A stretch of DNA of 64,000 nt. Origin: Nymphaea colorata. Its lineage: Eukaryota > Streptophyta > Magnoliopsida > Nymphaeales > Nymphaeaceae. Below the pieces are notes generated by a model. That model had not been told where the DNA came from. It searched no databases and saw only the letters and a list, made by a program, of their open reading frames with translations. A program made the translations under genes and the position numbers. The DNA lies in assembly GCF_008831285.2 (NCBI RefSeq), contig NC_045148.1, positions 3,968,001-4,032,000 on the forward strand, in the 5' to 3' direction. This document shows, one piece after another, positions 46,321 through 58,600 of this stretch; the first letter of the stretch is position 1, and each line of letters starts with the position of its first letter.

Positions 46321-48850
46321 CCACTCAGAGGGGCATTGTTGCACGACGAATGAGGCGTCAGTCGGGTCATCACCCGCACAGTGCTTGCAGTTTTCTGTAG
46401 GAGAAAACTAAATAATAATTGTAAGCATGCCAACATATAATTAATACTACTTGCATTTACATGCATTTTTTATGACTAATATTGTGGGTACTTGTTAGTG
46501 TGAAATATTTTATCTTTTGTGTGTATAATTGATATTGACAACAGGCATCAAATCTCATGAATCCATGTCTCTGTAATGTAAGTTAAATTTAAATTGCTAA
46601 CAATGCACACTGAAATAAACCAAAGGTTGGCTCGATAACTTGTCCAAGTCTTCACTGTCCATTTACCATTTTTCAGGTGATCATGAATAGAATGGATGGT
46701 CAGAGAATGTTGCATTGTATGATGATCTAATGCTGCCGACTTGGTCCATGTCATGATTTGAATTGTGCGATTTAGAAATTTTAAATGGCTTTTGTATTGT
46801 CTATTTTTGACGAAATATCTTTGACTGTTTAATTCAACCTATCATTTAACACTAGCAGTTTAAGAAATGTTGCCTAATTTATGATTAGAAGTTTGAAAAG
46901 TATTTTCCCACATGCTTTGATTTTAATTTTAAAAGATATTAGATTTAAAAAGATAATTACATTGTCATGACCTTTTAAAAAGTATTTTGGAAGCATGTAT
47001 GTGTGTGTAATTATGACTTCATGAATCTTTACAACCTTGCAAACATTGAGTATTTAATAAAAAAAGATCCATAAATGTTGTACTATCATATTGAGTATTT
47101 AATTAAAAGATATTCATAAATGTTATAGTAACATATTTAACAAAAGTCAGATTGGTTACCAAATAAATTATAGATAAGAATAGGTTTTAGTAAAGAGCAA
47201 GTATTTGTCTTTCATATTACATAAATATCATGTATATATGTAAAGTGTGTTTAGGCAAACATATTTCTTCTGTAAGGGTGATGGTCATACTAAGAAAGAT
47301 AGTATCTTACCTTATTAGAGGACCAACCTTGTATAAACAGACTTTCCAGACTTGTGTAAGTATTTGTACTAAAATCTCACAAAGTGTGGATTGATACGTT
47401 AGTCAAATTGACCTCGAAAAAACCAAAGTGAGTGGTATCATTTTACTTTTTGTACCAACAAACGCTTGGTGAATAGTCACATATATTTCTATTCTTCTAC
47501 TGATGTTTGTATCCAAAGTTGTTTCTTATGTCAGGGGTCTGATATATATAAAAGATTGTGATATACATACACACATAATTATAATTATAATAATAATAAT
47601 AATAAGCATCAGTTGATGCTAGATGTTGGTCTATGATAAAATATTCAAAATTAGTCGTTAAAAACACATGCAACGGAAGCACTATCAATGTATGGTATAC
47701 CGATAGTTAATGGTATTTTTAGAAATGGTTTATTGTACATTCAGCTATTTTTAAATATTTAACCATTCGACAACTAGCATATTTCAACATTGATATATAT
47801 ATATATATACACGTGTGTGTGTGTTTTTTTTATTTACTTAGTCCATTATATAATATAAATAGGGCTTATTTAATTCAAATTATGAACTTATGTAGTTTCT
47901 TTCAGCGAAAGGCAAAACTAAGACAATTCATTGAATTGGTTAACTCTGTTTACATCAATCCACATCCACTCAATTTATTATCTCAATGTACACCAAACAT
48001 TGGATGCTTATGTCTATTGTTTGATTGTTCAGTATGATCCTTCCTTACGGATCCCTTTGTCTTAGAGGTTATAGTGAGGATTGGACAATGTCTTCAAGTG
48101 TCAGAAATCTATCTAGTAGTTTCACACATAGAAAACTATTATATTATATATTTTTCAAGGGATTGGCTTGTTTGCATTCTTAACAACTCTAAGAATGTAA
48201 TATATTGTGACTGGTTTTCTTTCTCTTCATCACCGAGGAAACCTAGGCCCTACGTCAAAGCCTTGGAATATCTACAGCTTGTTGATCTCATACCCGTATT
48301 GAAGTATGTTTCCACTGTTCTTGTATGTCAACAATTTACATGAACTATTTAGTTGTGTTCGTGCAAATAGACTTATACCAACACTAAGCTTTTAGCTGGT
48401 TCAAACTAAATGAGGGTAGGGGCTTTAGGAAGTTCACACCATGCTCAAGTTGCAAATGCAAGACACCAAAGTTAAATGGAGAAGTGAAATGAGAATGAGC
48501 AATTTTATAACCCTCAACAGCGCCAAAAAAAAAATTATACAAATGTTAACAATTTCTTTTCCTTGTCCCCTGTCAATCTTAAGGTAGGTGCCACACAGAT
48601 TACTTTATTTGCATTTATGATGTTCAAGAGCTAGGTTAAAGAGTGCAAGTAGTGAAACCCCGACTCTAGAGTCTATTGATTGTTCTTTTTATTGTTTTAA
48701 GATGTTTGGTAACAAGAATGTTCAATAGGGCAAATGATTTTTATATTTTTGAAAAAAAAAATCTCAAAAATTGGAATCGGTGCACATGAATTGAATGGAG
48801 CATTGCGTTTCAAAGAAAAGTGAGGAAAAATAAGAGGATTCAGACTCGGT
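46321..48850. other. Intergenic, no gene recognised
   Basis: Strongly AT-rich. Contains (ATA)n near 47585-47605 and (TA)n near 47795-47812. A plus frame near 48150-48340 (SSPRKPRPYVKALEYLQLVD) could be an old exon but is not recognised. Confidence 0.5.
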
Positions 48851-49330
48851 ATCTACCATGTGAAAGCGTGGTCGAGGGCGAGGGCCCTGAGCTGCCGTAT
48901 AAAAGCCGTGGTGCCGCCTGGCTGGACGTGAAGCTAGGGGCCCACGCAGCCGTACTGACGTAGGCGGTGATCTGTGGTTGGACGGTTGGGTCGGACACGC
49001 AAAGGCAGCCGCCTCTCCCTCCCAACCGTCGCCTTTTGCTTGTTGGAGGTGAGGTGCTCTGCCCACGGCTGTGACGTAACTTGGAGTACGGTATGCGCGG
49101 GGCCCACAAACGGGCAGTAAAGACTAAGGGACCGGGAGGCCCACTTGGCGGTTGGTCCGCGCCGGGAGGCCTGCCTCTTTTGGAGCAGAAAACCGGAAGG
49201 TTCGCCGTAAATCGGTTTTGGGGCAGCCAGCAGATGACACTTCCCGTTTTTGAGCAGTTCGTCCATGACATCGAGCTGGGTCAGGTAGCTCCCAACCAAG
49301 TTGAGTTGGGGGGACCTAAATACTCTTTCT
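48851..49330 (+). promoter_or_regulatory. Orphan promoter-like GC island
   Basis: A sharply bounded GC-rich block in AT-rich surroundings with TATAAAAG (48898-48905), ACGT cores in CTGACGTAGG and GTGACGTAAC, and two GGGGCCCAC motifs of the kind found in plant promoters. Overlapping open frames on both strands appear to result from GC content. No gene was recognised downstream. It may be a duplicated promoter or a transposon end. Confidence 0.4.
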
Positions 49331-51700
49331 ACCAGTTCAAGTCAGACTCATTTAGTATACACACTTGAACATATACACCTAAAAATCTTTAACATTTTAT
49401 ATTTTAATATCTCAAAAACTCTTGGTAATGTGTCAAACGTTTTTAAGGAAGCCATTGACGGTACACAAAGAGCTTTGTAAGAAATTCTTCGGCCATGCGC
49501 CAAGAGATTATAAGCGAGCCAACTTTTGATGTCATGTTGAGGTATATATAGGTCAAATCAGCCTCTTAATAGCAGACTATTTAGTTTTGTCTCACAAGAC
49601 TTTTTTTTTTTATCAAATTCCCTTCGTATCAAATAACAAGTCTAAGTCCAAACCATCACGACCCTCATACCCAATTATCTATTGTGTACCATATTTTCTC
49701 TCCCTCTCTGTTTTCTGTTTATCAGCGGCGTGACTGGGATTAATTATTTGAGCCCAGAGGTCGAAGATGCGATGGATCAGCTCAACGAGCTCAGTTATGG
49801 GCGGAGCGGAAAAAATGGATAGGCAACTGGGTAGAGGTGTTATAGACGAACAAAAGCTGTTGATCCTGCAGCTGCTTCGAAATTGGTTTGCGTCTTTCGC
49901 TTGTTGGATTCAAACCCAACAAGTCGCTTCGTCGGTGTGAGCGGCTTTAAATTAAAGCAGGAAAAGGAGCAAAGCACCGCCGTCGAAGCCCCCACCAATA
50001 AGCCTTGTGCCTTCAAATCACTTGCTGCCGCTCTCTGCCGTCTTTTCCGACTGACCAACCGGACTGCTTGATGGCCGCGACCCCCTCCTTATTTTTTCTG
50101 GCCGGCTTCCTTACTTCTATATTTGGCAAACTTGGGATTCGGATTTGGATTGATTGCTCATTACTGAGTCATCCATTTGATCGAATTTAAAACATAACCT
50201 AATCATTGAGCCAACTATGCATAGCTCTACTAGGTTGTGTGATCGGATCTGAACTAATTAGCTATAGAACCATTCATGAGTCTTGATTCGAACAACCCAA
50301 CTAAGCCCCATTGGGCTAATTAGCTATAGATCCGTTTATGAGTCTTGATCCCAACAACACGATTAAGCCCCATGTATTTAGTCATAAATTTTATCCATTT
50401 ATGACTTCTAGATTATATGACAACTTGAAATCTTCTTTTCATGTGAAGGAAAAAATAAAAAAAAAATCAAGTTCTTGGAATGGGTTAGGTGGATCCGGAA
50501 TGTTCGGGTTTTAATTGATATTACCTACGGATTCGGTTTGGATCCGTGCACTTTGGGCGGCAAGGTCAATTTTTTCTGCGGCGGGCCGATTTTCAAGAAG
50601 CTCCAAACTCCTCTCCCCGCGTGCAGCAGTCTCCCATTTCTCAAGCCTTTGAAATAGACCCTTCCCCTCCTAACGAAGGTGCGGACGGTTTATGTACAAA
50701 CACTGTACGAACCGCAAAGTTTGACCTCTCTCTCTCTCTCTCCCTCTCCTCGAAATAAATAAACAAGGAATATATCACACCATATTCCTAAATATAATTC
50801 TACTTATGCAAAAAATGATTTTTGAATAAAATTTAAAGAGCATTAGCATATTGTAGCCTAACATGAATTTTAACTTCACACTATATATTATAAACCAATG
50901 ATGTAAAGTCGAATGGGAGGTTCGATTTAAAATTATGGATCTGAAATCCTAATGATCTTTGAGATCTACCGTGATACAAATAGAACCTAAAAGTTACAAC
51001 AAAATTAATAGAAATACTATAATAAGTATTAAAATCATTTTAAAAATATGTACTAAAAAAGTGCAACAAAACAGTATTTCAACCAAATACTGTCAATATT
51101 TAAAAAAATATCGTACAACATTCTTTTCTTGTTTTATTTTATTTTTTAGGCGAGACCATTGTGATATTTCGAAAATGTAGTCGATGCACGTCATTATTAT
51201 ACGCTCATATGCCCTTCATGTCATTTTTAAGCAGAGGAGTTGGGCTCCTTCATGTTGTTGTTTCTCGGAAAGTTCAGTTGAGTAGCCTTCGAGGGTGAGG
51301 TTTTATTTTGGGATGCACTCATTTCATTTGTCAAATAACGCATGTATTATATCTATACTTTTGCAAATATAAAATTAGTTCACAACATTAATGGTATGCT
51401 TTGCAAATAAAACAATTTGTAAAAGTTGAAGTAGATTCGTCCCATCTTTTGAGTCATGTCAATGAAAAAATTACAAAATGAACTGACCTCATGTTAAGAT
51501 AAGCCACAGAGCTTATCCCAGATAAAGCTAGTAAGTATTTGCCGAATAGTTTAAACAGATAGACAATGAGAGTAATTGGTTTCCAACTCGGGGAGATGCG
51601 AATTCATTTCCCAAAAGCAAACAAAATGAAACACCAGACTTTCCTCTCTCACGAAACAAGCAAAGAAGCTTCAAACGACGCTAAGCTGCTCCGAGACAAC
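49331..51700. other. Intergenic with a 62-bp tandem duplication
   Basis: No gene recognised. 50255-50316 and 50317-50372 are tandem copies containing ATGAGTCTTGAT and TAAGCCCCAT. GC-rich patches occur near 49880-50090 and 50560-50700, and a CT tract at about 50729-50750. Confidence 0.5.
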
Positions 51701-53249
51701 AGCCATCGGTTGGTTTCTTGGAAATTAAGTCGAAGTGCTGAAGCACTTTTTTGAACAAGTGGAAAAATCTTCCGACGCGTTTTTCCTTAAGTTGTCGTCA
51801 TCCGTGAGAGAGAGAGAGGTGGCTGCAAGCAAAAACGCCTCGCCCAGCCGGCAGCCGCCCCCCTTCCCGGCCTCCCTTTCCGAAAAAAACAAAGCGCCGA
51901 GCGAGGCAAAGGCCGACGTCGGGGCCCACCAACCGCCACCCAGATGACGACAGACAGTAAGAAAAACAGGAAAAAATGGAGGAGGACAGGAACTCCGGTT
52001 CCTTCAATGGAAACAGACGTAGAGCGAGGAGGGGAGGGCCCAGATGCCAGCTCCCTTCCCCTACCTCTCCTCCGCCCCACATTTGACCAACTTAACCGAC
52101 GAAGGAGACGCTAATTAAAAAGCGCAATAAATCCACCGCAGTAAATGAAAGTGAAAGGCAATAACCCCTTCGTCTTCATGAATCAGGACCATTCGCTTTC
52201 CCCCCCTCCCTCGCTCTCCGGCCACCGAACACCCCAAGCACGGGATCGGAGAAGGTCAATAAATGCTGCCTCGAGTTCACCGACCACCGTCGCCGTGCAA
52301 TTAATCTACCCAGAGGGACCACCACGCTTTTAAGTCGCCGTCAGCGGGGCCACAACGTCATGCAGCCGCGACTGACCTTTTTGACTCCACCCCACTTCGC
52401 TCGCTCATCCTCGCCTTCCGGTCCCGGCCTCACCACCGGCCCTGTCCCCTTCACGTCATCCATCGTCATTTTCCTTCTCTACACGCCTACGGGTACGCCT
52501 TAGGGCAGTCTATCACTCATCCTTCCTTTCCATCGTCATCATGGCCCCGGTGTTGTTTAGTACGTACATCCACATGTGACATCCATCATGCGCCTCGCAG
52601 AGAGCGGGTCCCGCCTCCGGCAGCAGCCGCGCCCCACCGCTCCCCATATTCGCGCCGATGGACCCCGAGCGACGTCCCTCCCACGTACACGAAACCTGCC
52701 CACTGCCAAGCAAGACGGTACACGTATGCAGCCGATCACGAATCTCCAAAGTGATTGGTCAGACCGCACCGACCCCCACTCGATGCTATCCGCGCCGCCC
52801 CCTTTCCTCATCCCCCGCCGATTGAATAATTACAAAAGTGGTGATCCGAAAGAATTTAAAAAGCGTAATCCGATCGGCCGATTAAAAAATAATCGCCTGC
52901 CGGAATATCCAGAGGACCGACGAAAGCGTATATTAAGCAACAAATATCGCTATAAAGCACAGCCACGAGATCTGAGAAAACTGTTCCGTCAAATTATATT
53001 TCACGTTCACATCACCAAGCACAGGCGATGCGCTCTCGCTAGATTCATGATTGAAAAGATACATAATCGCGATATTTGGAAACAGAAAAATAAGTAGATG
53101 TATGTACATAATGGTGCCGAATAGGTGGTGGCTCCGATCCGGTAGTTAAAGAGAAAAAGGAGAGAGTAAGGAGGAAGCAAAAATGGATGCAGAGAGATCC
53201 CGAAGCCGGAGGGTTCAGTTCTTTGGACGTACCCAGAATCCGGTCCAAG
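51701..53249. other. GC-rich intergenic region and 3' flank of the ERF gene
   Basis: Mostly GC-rich, with GGGGCCCACCAACC at about 51921-51934. A plus frame of 173 codons at 52576-53097 is arginine- and proline-rich, resembles nothing recognised, and is not called. The part just below 53250 should include the ERF 3' UTR on the minus strand. Confidence 0.45.
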
Positions 53250-53975
53250 TTAGGCGGACTCTGGTGGAGGGAGGTTGAGGTCGAAATCCAGACCCTGTCG
53301 CTGCGGGACGTCGACGACGACGGACGACGAGTCGGAGTCGCTGTGGGTGGCTCCGCCGTCAGAGGTGCCGGCTTGGAACGCTTCCGCATCGATGCCGACG
53401 AGACGCGGGTCGAAGGCGACGGCGGGAGGCTTCTCGGATCGGACGAGCGCATTGAAGAAATAGAACGGGTGCGCGACGGGGATGGAGCGGGGATGGAAGG
53501 GGAAAAAACAACCCACGGCAGCCGGTGCCGGGACAGGGGTGCTGGGATGCCGGAGGTCGAGGTCGAGATCGACCGCCTTCAGCTGCTGATGCGCCACCTC
53601 CTTCTCGCCACCGGATCCAGCCCCATCTCGGCTCGTGGACTCCACGGTGCTGCTCTGACTGGGGCTCCGAATGTTGTTCCCGTCTCCGACGTCCCGGGCG
53701 CAAGGCGAGATGGTAAGGGGTAATGCGTAGGCTACCGGAAAGTTCGTCTTCGCCTTCGAACCCCGGAACTCCGTCGCGGCCGCGTCATAGGCTCGGGCTG
53801 CCTCCTCCGCCGTGTCAAAAGTTCCCAACCACACCCGGCTCTTCTTCCCGGGATCCCTAATCTCCGCCGCGTACCTTCCCCACGGCCTCTTCCTGACGCC
53901 CCTGTAATGTACCTCCTTCGCGAGGACGGCCCCCGCCAGTCCTGCCGCCGCTCCGGATTTCGACCTAGGCGCCAT
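53250..53975 (-). CDS. AP2/ERF transcriptional repressor with EAR motif (ERF3/ERF4-like)
   Basis: Single exon, 241 aa, ending with TAA. It is a nuclear DNA-binding repressor of ethylene and stress response genes that recognises the GCC-box. One AP2 domain spans residues 23-80 ([18 protein letters not shown], then [17 protein letters not shown]), with the alanine and aspartate typical of ERF rather than DREB proteins. The C-terminus carries an EAR repression motif FDLNLPP (about 231-237), which recruits TOPLESS-type corepressors. A second LxLxL stretch, VDLDLDLRH, lies in the middle. This layout fits ERF subgroup VIII. The start MAPRSKSG at 53975 is preferred over an in-frame ATG at 54176, because that ATG lies only about 20 bp below the TATA box and the intervening residues do not resemble the family. 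The coding region is much more GC-rich than its surroundings. Confidence 0.92.
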   Translation of the reverse strand: MAPRSKSGAAAGLAGAVLAKEVHYRGVRKRPWGRYAAEIRDPGKKSRVWLGTFDTAEEAARAYDAAATEFRGSKAKTNFPVAYALPLTISPCARDVGDGNNIRSPSQSSTVESTSRDGAGSGGEKEVAHQQLKAVDLDLDLRHPSTPVPAPAAVGCFFPFHPRSIPVAHPFYFFNALVRSEKPPAVAFDPRLVGIDAEAFQAGTSDGGATHSDSDSSSVVVDVPQRQGLDFDLNLPPPESA

Positions 53976-54192
53976 AGCCAAACCTCCTGTCGGAGAAGCA
54001 GAAGCCAACCGGAAAAGATGAAAAAGCGAAAGGAAGCGCAGAAAGAACAGATCCAAGGTAAGACGTAGGATCTCTGTGCCTTCTTCCCTGGGCTTGAGAG
54101 TTGAGAGAGAGAGAGTGGGAAGGTGATGAGCGGAGGACAGGTAATGGAGAAGCGAGGAGGAAGATGGGGAGGGCATGGGGAGTTGGGCCTTT

Positions 54193-54199
54193 CTTTATA
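54193..54199 (-). promoter_or_regulatory. TATA box of the ERF gene
   Basis: The minus strand reads CCCTATAAAGAAAGG. Transcription would start near 54165, giving a 5' UTR of about 190 nt before the start codon at 53975. Confidence 0.7.
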
Positions 54200-54268
54200 G
54201 GGAAGGCCGTAGCGGGAGGAAAGGGGTGGGGTCAGTTGGGAGCGGCTTCTCAGGGGAACGATCGGCGC

Positions 54269-54287
54269 AGTCAACGGCCGCTTGACT
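54269..54287. promoter_or_regulatory. Inverted pair of W-boxes upstream of the ERF gene
   Basis: AGTCAA (54269-54274) and TTGACT (54282-54287) form a perfect inverted repeat with a 7-bp spacer, about 75 bp above the TATA box. TTGAC is the WRKY core. This suggests WRKY control, as expected for a stress-induced ERF repressor. Confidence 0.55.
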
Positions 54288-57167
54288 GTCCTGTTTTTCT
54301 TTGGCTTGCCGCCGCCCCCGCCTCTAAGATGGCGGCATCGAGATTAGTGCATAGGAAGCCACGTGGAGGGATTAGCATAAGAATCGTGGATGGCGGTCGC
54401 TTCGCGGCGGCTAACCCCACGATGCCGCTTTCGGTGTCGCTATTACGGGGAGAGGCGGCAGCGGATGGAGACCTCGTCGTCTTTTATCTCTTGGTGGTGT
54501 GGCCGCCAACCGCTGGGCCCCCCTTCTCTATCGCTCTCTTTCCCTCCCATGGAAATCGCTCTGTCATTTCCTTGCCGAACGGGTCTCTCTCTCTCTCTCT
54601 CTCTCTCTCCGAAAGGAAAAAGAAAGGGCGTGGGGCGGCTGTTTAACCACTCTTCTGCGTGACCGACAACTGGGGGAGGGGCCACTCGAAGCTTCGTTTC
54701 CCTCCACCCCTCTTTCTCGCCCTCCTTTTCTGGCGCCTTTCACCAATGACGTTCAGACACACATGGACCCTTCTAGCACTTCCCCCTTCTTCCCTTTTTT
54801 TTTTTTTCTTTGGTTTTTCAAATTATTTTTATTTTATTTTGAGTTTCGCTTTATCTGTCCTTCAGCTTTTGGTGCTGTGGTTGGGTACGAAATGACCGTC
54901 CACCCCTGTCATGTTCCCTGCCCGTTTTGTACGATCCATCGTCTTGGACCCACACCGACCCTCGTTTGGTCTACCTAGCGATTGGGTCACTGCATGGATT
55001 CGGCCTCACTTTCGCCGAGCCCACCTCGCCCAGAGTCCAAATTTCGTACCAGAGGAAGGTATGGCGTTTGGTCCGTGCCAATCCTCCATTCAAAGGTATG
55101 GGTGTCATCAATTCGATACAGCTGAGAACATATAAAACTTTTAAACCTGCGGAACCAACCGATTTCCAATCCTAACCGCATGCCATCTCGCCCATATTGG
55201 TATCGATACGCGCCGATACAGTAGACTAATGAAAAAATAAATTTGATTTTTATATCATTTTTTAAAGGCTAACATCTGTGGAAGTATCTATCAGCTCAAG
55301 TGCTCAATCCATTGTTTTTCTCTGTTCCCCTACCGAATGAGAACGAAATTTTATAACATTAGACAGCAGGACACATTTAAAATGGTTTCATCGATTTGTA
55401 TGAATGAGATTTAAGTAGCTTGTTTGTTCAATGATAGTTTATTCAACTTGTTTCACTGTATATGTTTTGCTCTAGTATAAAGCTAGTTAATGTAAAATAC
55501 AATATTGTATTCTCTTACACTTGCATTAAGAAAAGAGATCCATATGTTGATTTGTAACTGATAAAGGGGCACTTGTGATTGTTGTATTTGCATGTTTTTG
55601 TCATAATATGTGCATGACCAGCAAATCGTGTTATCCACGACAAAGAGATTGTGGAAATTAAGTACTTGAGAATTTGAAACTATATTTGCAAGCTTAATTA
55701 GTTGTTGTTCGTTTGCTGATGTCAGGTTCTTCTTACTATTTCTCCTACGGTTGCCACGAGGACAAAAATATTTAAGCAATGAGAAGGCATACGTACCTAA
55801 AAACTTGTGTCTTTTAATTGTTTTTCTGTGAAAACTTATTGTTTTCGGCATAAAAGGATCCATTGGAGCACCATCCTTCAAGAGCACTTGGAGCACCTAC
55901 CCATGCTGTTGGGAGTTCTTGGGAAGAACCAACTCTTGCTAAGTTCTCTAAAGAGGCGTTTGACACGCACAGACAAAGATCCATAGTATGTTTATCCATA
56001 GATCTTTGTCCGTAGATGAAAAATCATGGACGGTGATCCATGGACCAAAAACCATCCACGGGTGTGATTGTGACTGACAAATATCCATGGTAATGCCTTA
56101 CCATTGTTTAATGCAGCATGGATAAAAATTAGTCTGAGTAAAATAACCAACTTCCATTCATCAACCAAACAATGAAAAATAACTGTCACAAAATAGTAAA
56201 ATAGCCAGCTTTCATTCATCAAAAAAATAATGAAAAGAACGGTAACCTAATTTCTAAAGTAACCAAATCATGAAAATAACAATGAAATGACCAGCTTCTG
56301 TTTAGGCTTCTTGAAAGGTCTGAAATATTGTATGGAATTTCTTCTGATTTCACTTCTCATAGGCCTAAATTTAAAATTCAAATTCCATATCTGAATCCTC
56401 CAACCAAACTGGATTAGATTAGGCCTATGGTCCAAACCTTAGATCTAAAACTCAAATCCAGATCTGAATCCAACATCCAAACAAGAGCAGGTTAGACCTT
56501 TGATCCAAACCCTAAATCTAAAGTTCAATTCTAGATCCAAATTCAATGCCCAAACCAAACCATATTAGTCATTTGATACAGATCCCTAGTCCCATATCCA
56601 AATCTAATATGTAAACTAGATCAGATTAGACCTTTCATCTAGATCCCTATATCCAACACATCAGCCGGATCTGAAGCAGGTCCATAGTCCAAACCCCTAA
56701 TCCAAAATGTGGAACCAACAACCAAGTTGCAGGCCTAAAGTCCCAAAATCCAAATCAAATTATAATTATCTTCCGTCCGATCAAGAAAAAAACACGAGTC
56801 ATTTAAGCCTTAGAATACACTTCTCTCGCACTTGGTCAATGCGTTAATCCAGCCGTACAAAGGATGTTATAGTCTCTAAATCGACTCATTGACAAACGGA
56901 TCCTAGCAGTTTCTCTCTTAGCTTTGTGATCATGGAACCAATAGCAGTTTCTCTCTTAGATTTGTGATAATGGAACCAACCGGCAAAAAGCATTAACGCT
57001 GCAATGTTCCATCAACGCACTAAATGGGTTATACGAGATATCCAGCATGGAAGTAGGCGAGCAGATGGAACTATTTCTACTTTAGGGACCAGGGTCACGG
57101 TATTTATTTCACTCAAGATTGGGTATCTATTTCAGGTGTTCTGCCCGTGGCTTCAGAGGTAAGATTG
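54288..57167. other. Upstream region of the ERF gene and intergenic sequence
   Basis: GC-rich to about 54760 with (CT)n at 54584-54609, then AT-rich. A hairpin with arms near GACAAAGATCCATAG and CCATAGATCTTTGTC lies at 55973-56010. Near 56370-56760 there are repeated short phrases such as CCAGATCTGAATCC. A 38-bp tandem duplication starts at 56904 and 56942 (TAGCAGTTTCTCTCTTAG). No gene is supported. Confidence 0.5.
54584..54609 (+). repeat. (CT)n microsatellite upstream of the ERF gene
   Basis: About 13 CT units, roughly 400 bp above the ERF TATA box. GA/CT tracts are common in plant promoters and may bind BPC-type factors. Confidence 0.9.
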
Positions 57168-57215
57168 TTGGCTTTGCATCGAATTAAACCACATGCTCCA
57201 CCACTTGTGTGGGTC
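57168..57215 (-). pseudogene. Plastid 16S rRNA fragment, minus orientation
   Basis: The reverse complement carries GGTGGAGCATGTGGTTTAAT and TCGATGCAAAGC, the universal 16S segment in its plastid form. It is a decayed nuclear plastid insertion (NUPT). Confidence 0.75.
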
Positions 57216-57257
57216 ATCTTGGGGCTGTCTCCGCGAGATTGAAATCAAGCATTGCCT

Positions 57258-57371
57258 GGGACAGGGTCAAGGTGGCCCTTATGCCTTGGGTGACACACGT
57301 GCTACAATGGCTGGGACAAAGGGGCACAATCCCGCGAGGGTAAGCTAACTCCAGAAACACGTCCTCAGTTC
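57258..57371 (+). pseudogene. Plastid 16S rRNA fragment, plus orientation
   Basis: Contains GACACACGTGCTACAATGGC, GGGACAAAGGGG, ATCCCGCGAGGGTAAGCTAA and GTCCTCAGTTC, matching the plastid 16S region near the ACACACGTGCTACAATGG landmark with scattered substitutions. The GGGACAAAGG and CCCGCGAGGG blocks are plastid rather than plant mitochondrial. Its orientation is opposite to the fragment at 57168-57215, although both belong to the same gene. Confidence 0.85.
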
Positions 57372-58129
57372 CTAAAAAATATTTTTAGGGATACATGTAG
57401 GAATATTTCAACAGGGCTGATACGGGCCCTGGCCTGCCCCTCCCTCCGCCTCAAAAAATTTTAAAAAATTCCATTTGTCTTATATAAAAAAAATTGAAAA
57501 AAATATATTTTGACCCCTATTAACAATTTGAAACTATAATTCGGCCTCCATCATGAAAATTTCCCGGCTTCGCCCTGCTTCTGTAAGGGTGAAAGGAATG
57601 GTCAGACATCGTACTAACATGTGGATCCATTATCCTGGTTTTGGTCACGTGAAAGGAAATGGAGGCAAGTCATTTTCAAAAATACTTTTCCTAAACCCCT
57701 TTGCATGCATAATGTAATGCGACCTCTCCTATTGCAGTAAAGAAGGGCCAGGTTGATCAAATTTTGCATGTGCATAGTCATCCTAGGTGCAAGTGAAGTC
57801 CTAGATAGTTGCCTGAACTTTTTCTTCCGTAAGTTCATGGCGTCAAGGCAGAAAAGGCACTTAGTAACAAAACACTAGGCATCGCATAGAGCATACATCT
57901 AAGACTACCAGTAAGGTGTACAGTTTGCGAGGAACTCATCCATAATAAGGTTGAGAAGATTCACTTGCCCTGCATTGCATAGACTTCTAACTAAGCTCGC
58001 GGATCATATGCAAAATGGATTCGGCTCGATCCATTAGTCTATCTTCATTCTTTCTAGGACCCTAGATTCTGATTCAGTCAAATTACCCGTTGGCGAATCA
58101 TATGTCGGAAGTGGACATACCTTGAACAA
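57372..58129. other. Unassigned, probably retrotransposon debris
   Basis: Adjoins the gag fragment on the right. Minus frames are short and unrecognised. Confidence 0.35.
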
Positions 58130-58600
58130 GCCACCTTCACTTACCAGTGCTTTAGGTGCCTGTCAGCAGGAGAAGAAGAAGAAGACAAATGATGTATTGA
58201 GTTTTTAGAAAGCATGTCAAACAACTGGCATGCTTCATCCTTGCTCTTCAAGAAGCCAGTTCCACGGCATGAAGGACCGATGAGCTGATGGTTACTCTTT
58301 GGTAAGCCATCATAGAATTGCTATAGAACCAACCACCTTGCCACCTCATTATATAGACACTTGCAAAGAAAGTCCATATATATGTTCCCATTCCTCGTGG
58401 AACTGCTCATCCTTACTCTTGCAGAAAACCTTGATGGCTCACCAATACTAATTTGCCAATTCCATAAGTACTCACAAAAGGAATTCTTGTTGAAATTAAT
58501 CCCACGTTTCACTCTGTCGTGTATCTTATTTGGAATTATCCCTCAAAGAAAGTGGAAACAACCGGATCTGCAAGACAGTCCCTGACATTATTGATCATTC
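58130..58600 (-). mobile_element. Ty3/gypsy gag fragment
   Basis: Minus-strand reading through one stop gives YNEVARWLVL, then QFYDGLPKSNHQLIGPSC, then KSKDEACQLFDMLSKNS, the usual end of the retrotransposon gag domain in plant gypsy elements. It differs from the gypsy family elsewhere in the window. Confidence 0.65.

Noticed and set aside
48764-49368. Overlapping open frames on both strands of the GC island, up to 143 codons
   Set aside because: All frames stay open because of high GC; none resembles a protein, so the block is reported as promoter-like only.
52576-53097. A plus-strand open frame of 173 codons
   Set aside because: Its composition (arginine, proline) follows the GC-rich DNA, no family is recognisable, and it overlaps the expected 3' flank of the ERF gene.
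53976-54176. A 67-residue N-terminal extension of the ERF protein
   Set aside because: The upstream ATG lies about 20 bp below the TATA box, so it is probably not transcribed, and the extension does not resemble ERF proteins.
53187-54700. Long frames antisense to or shifted from the ERF gene
   Set aside because: They are shadows of the GC-rich ERF coding region and its leader; only the frame with the AP2 domain and EAR motif is real.
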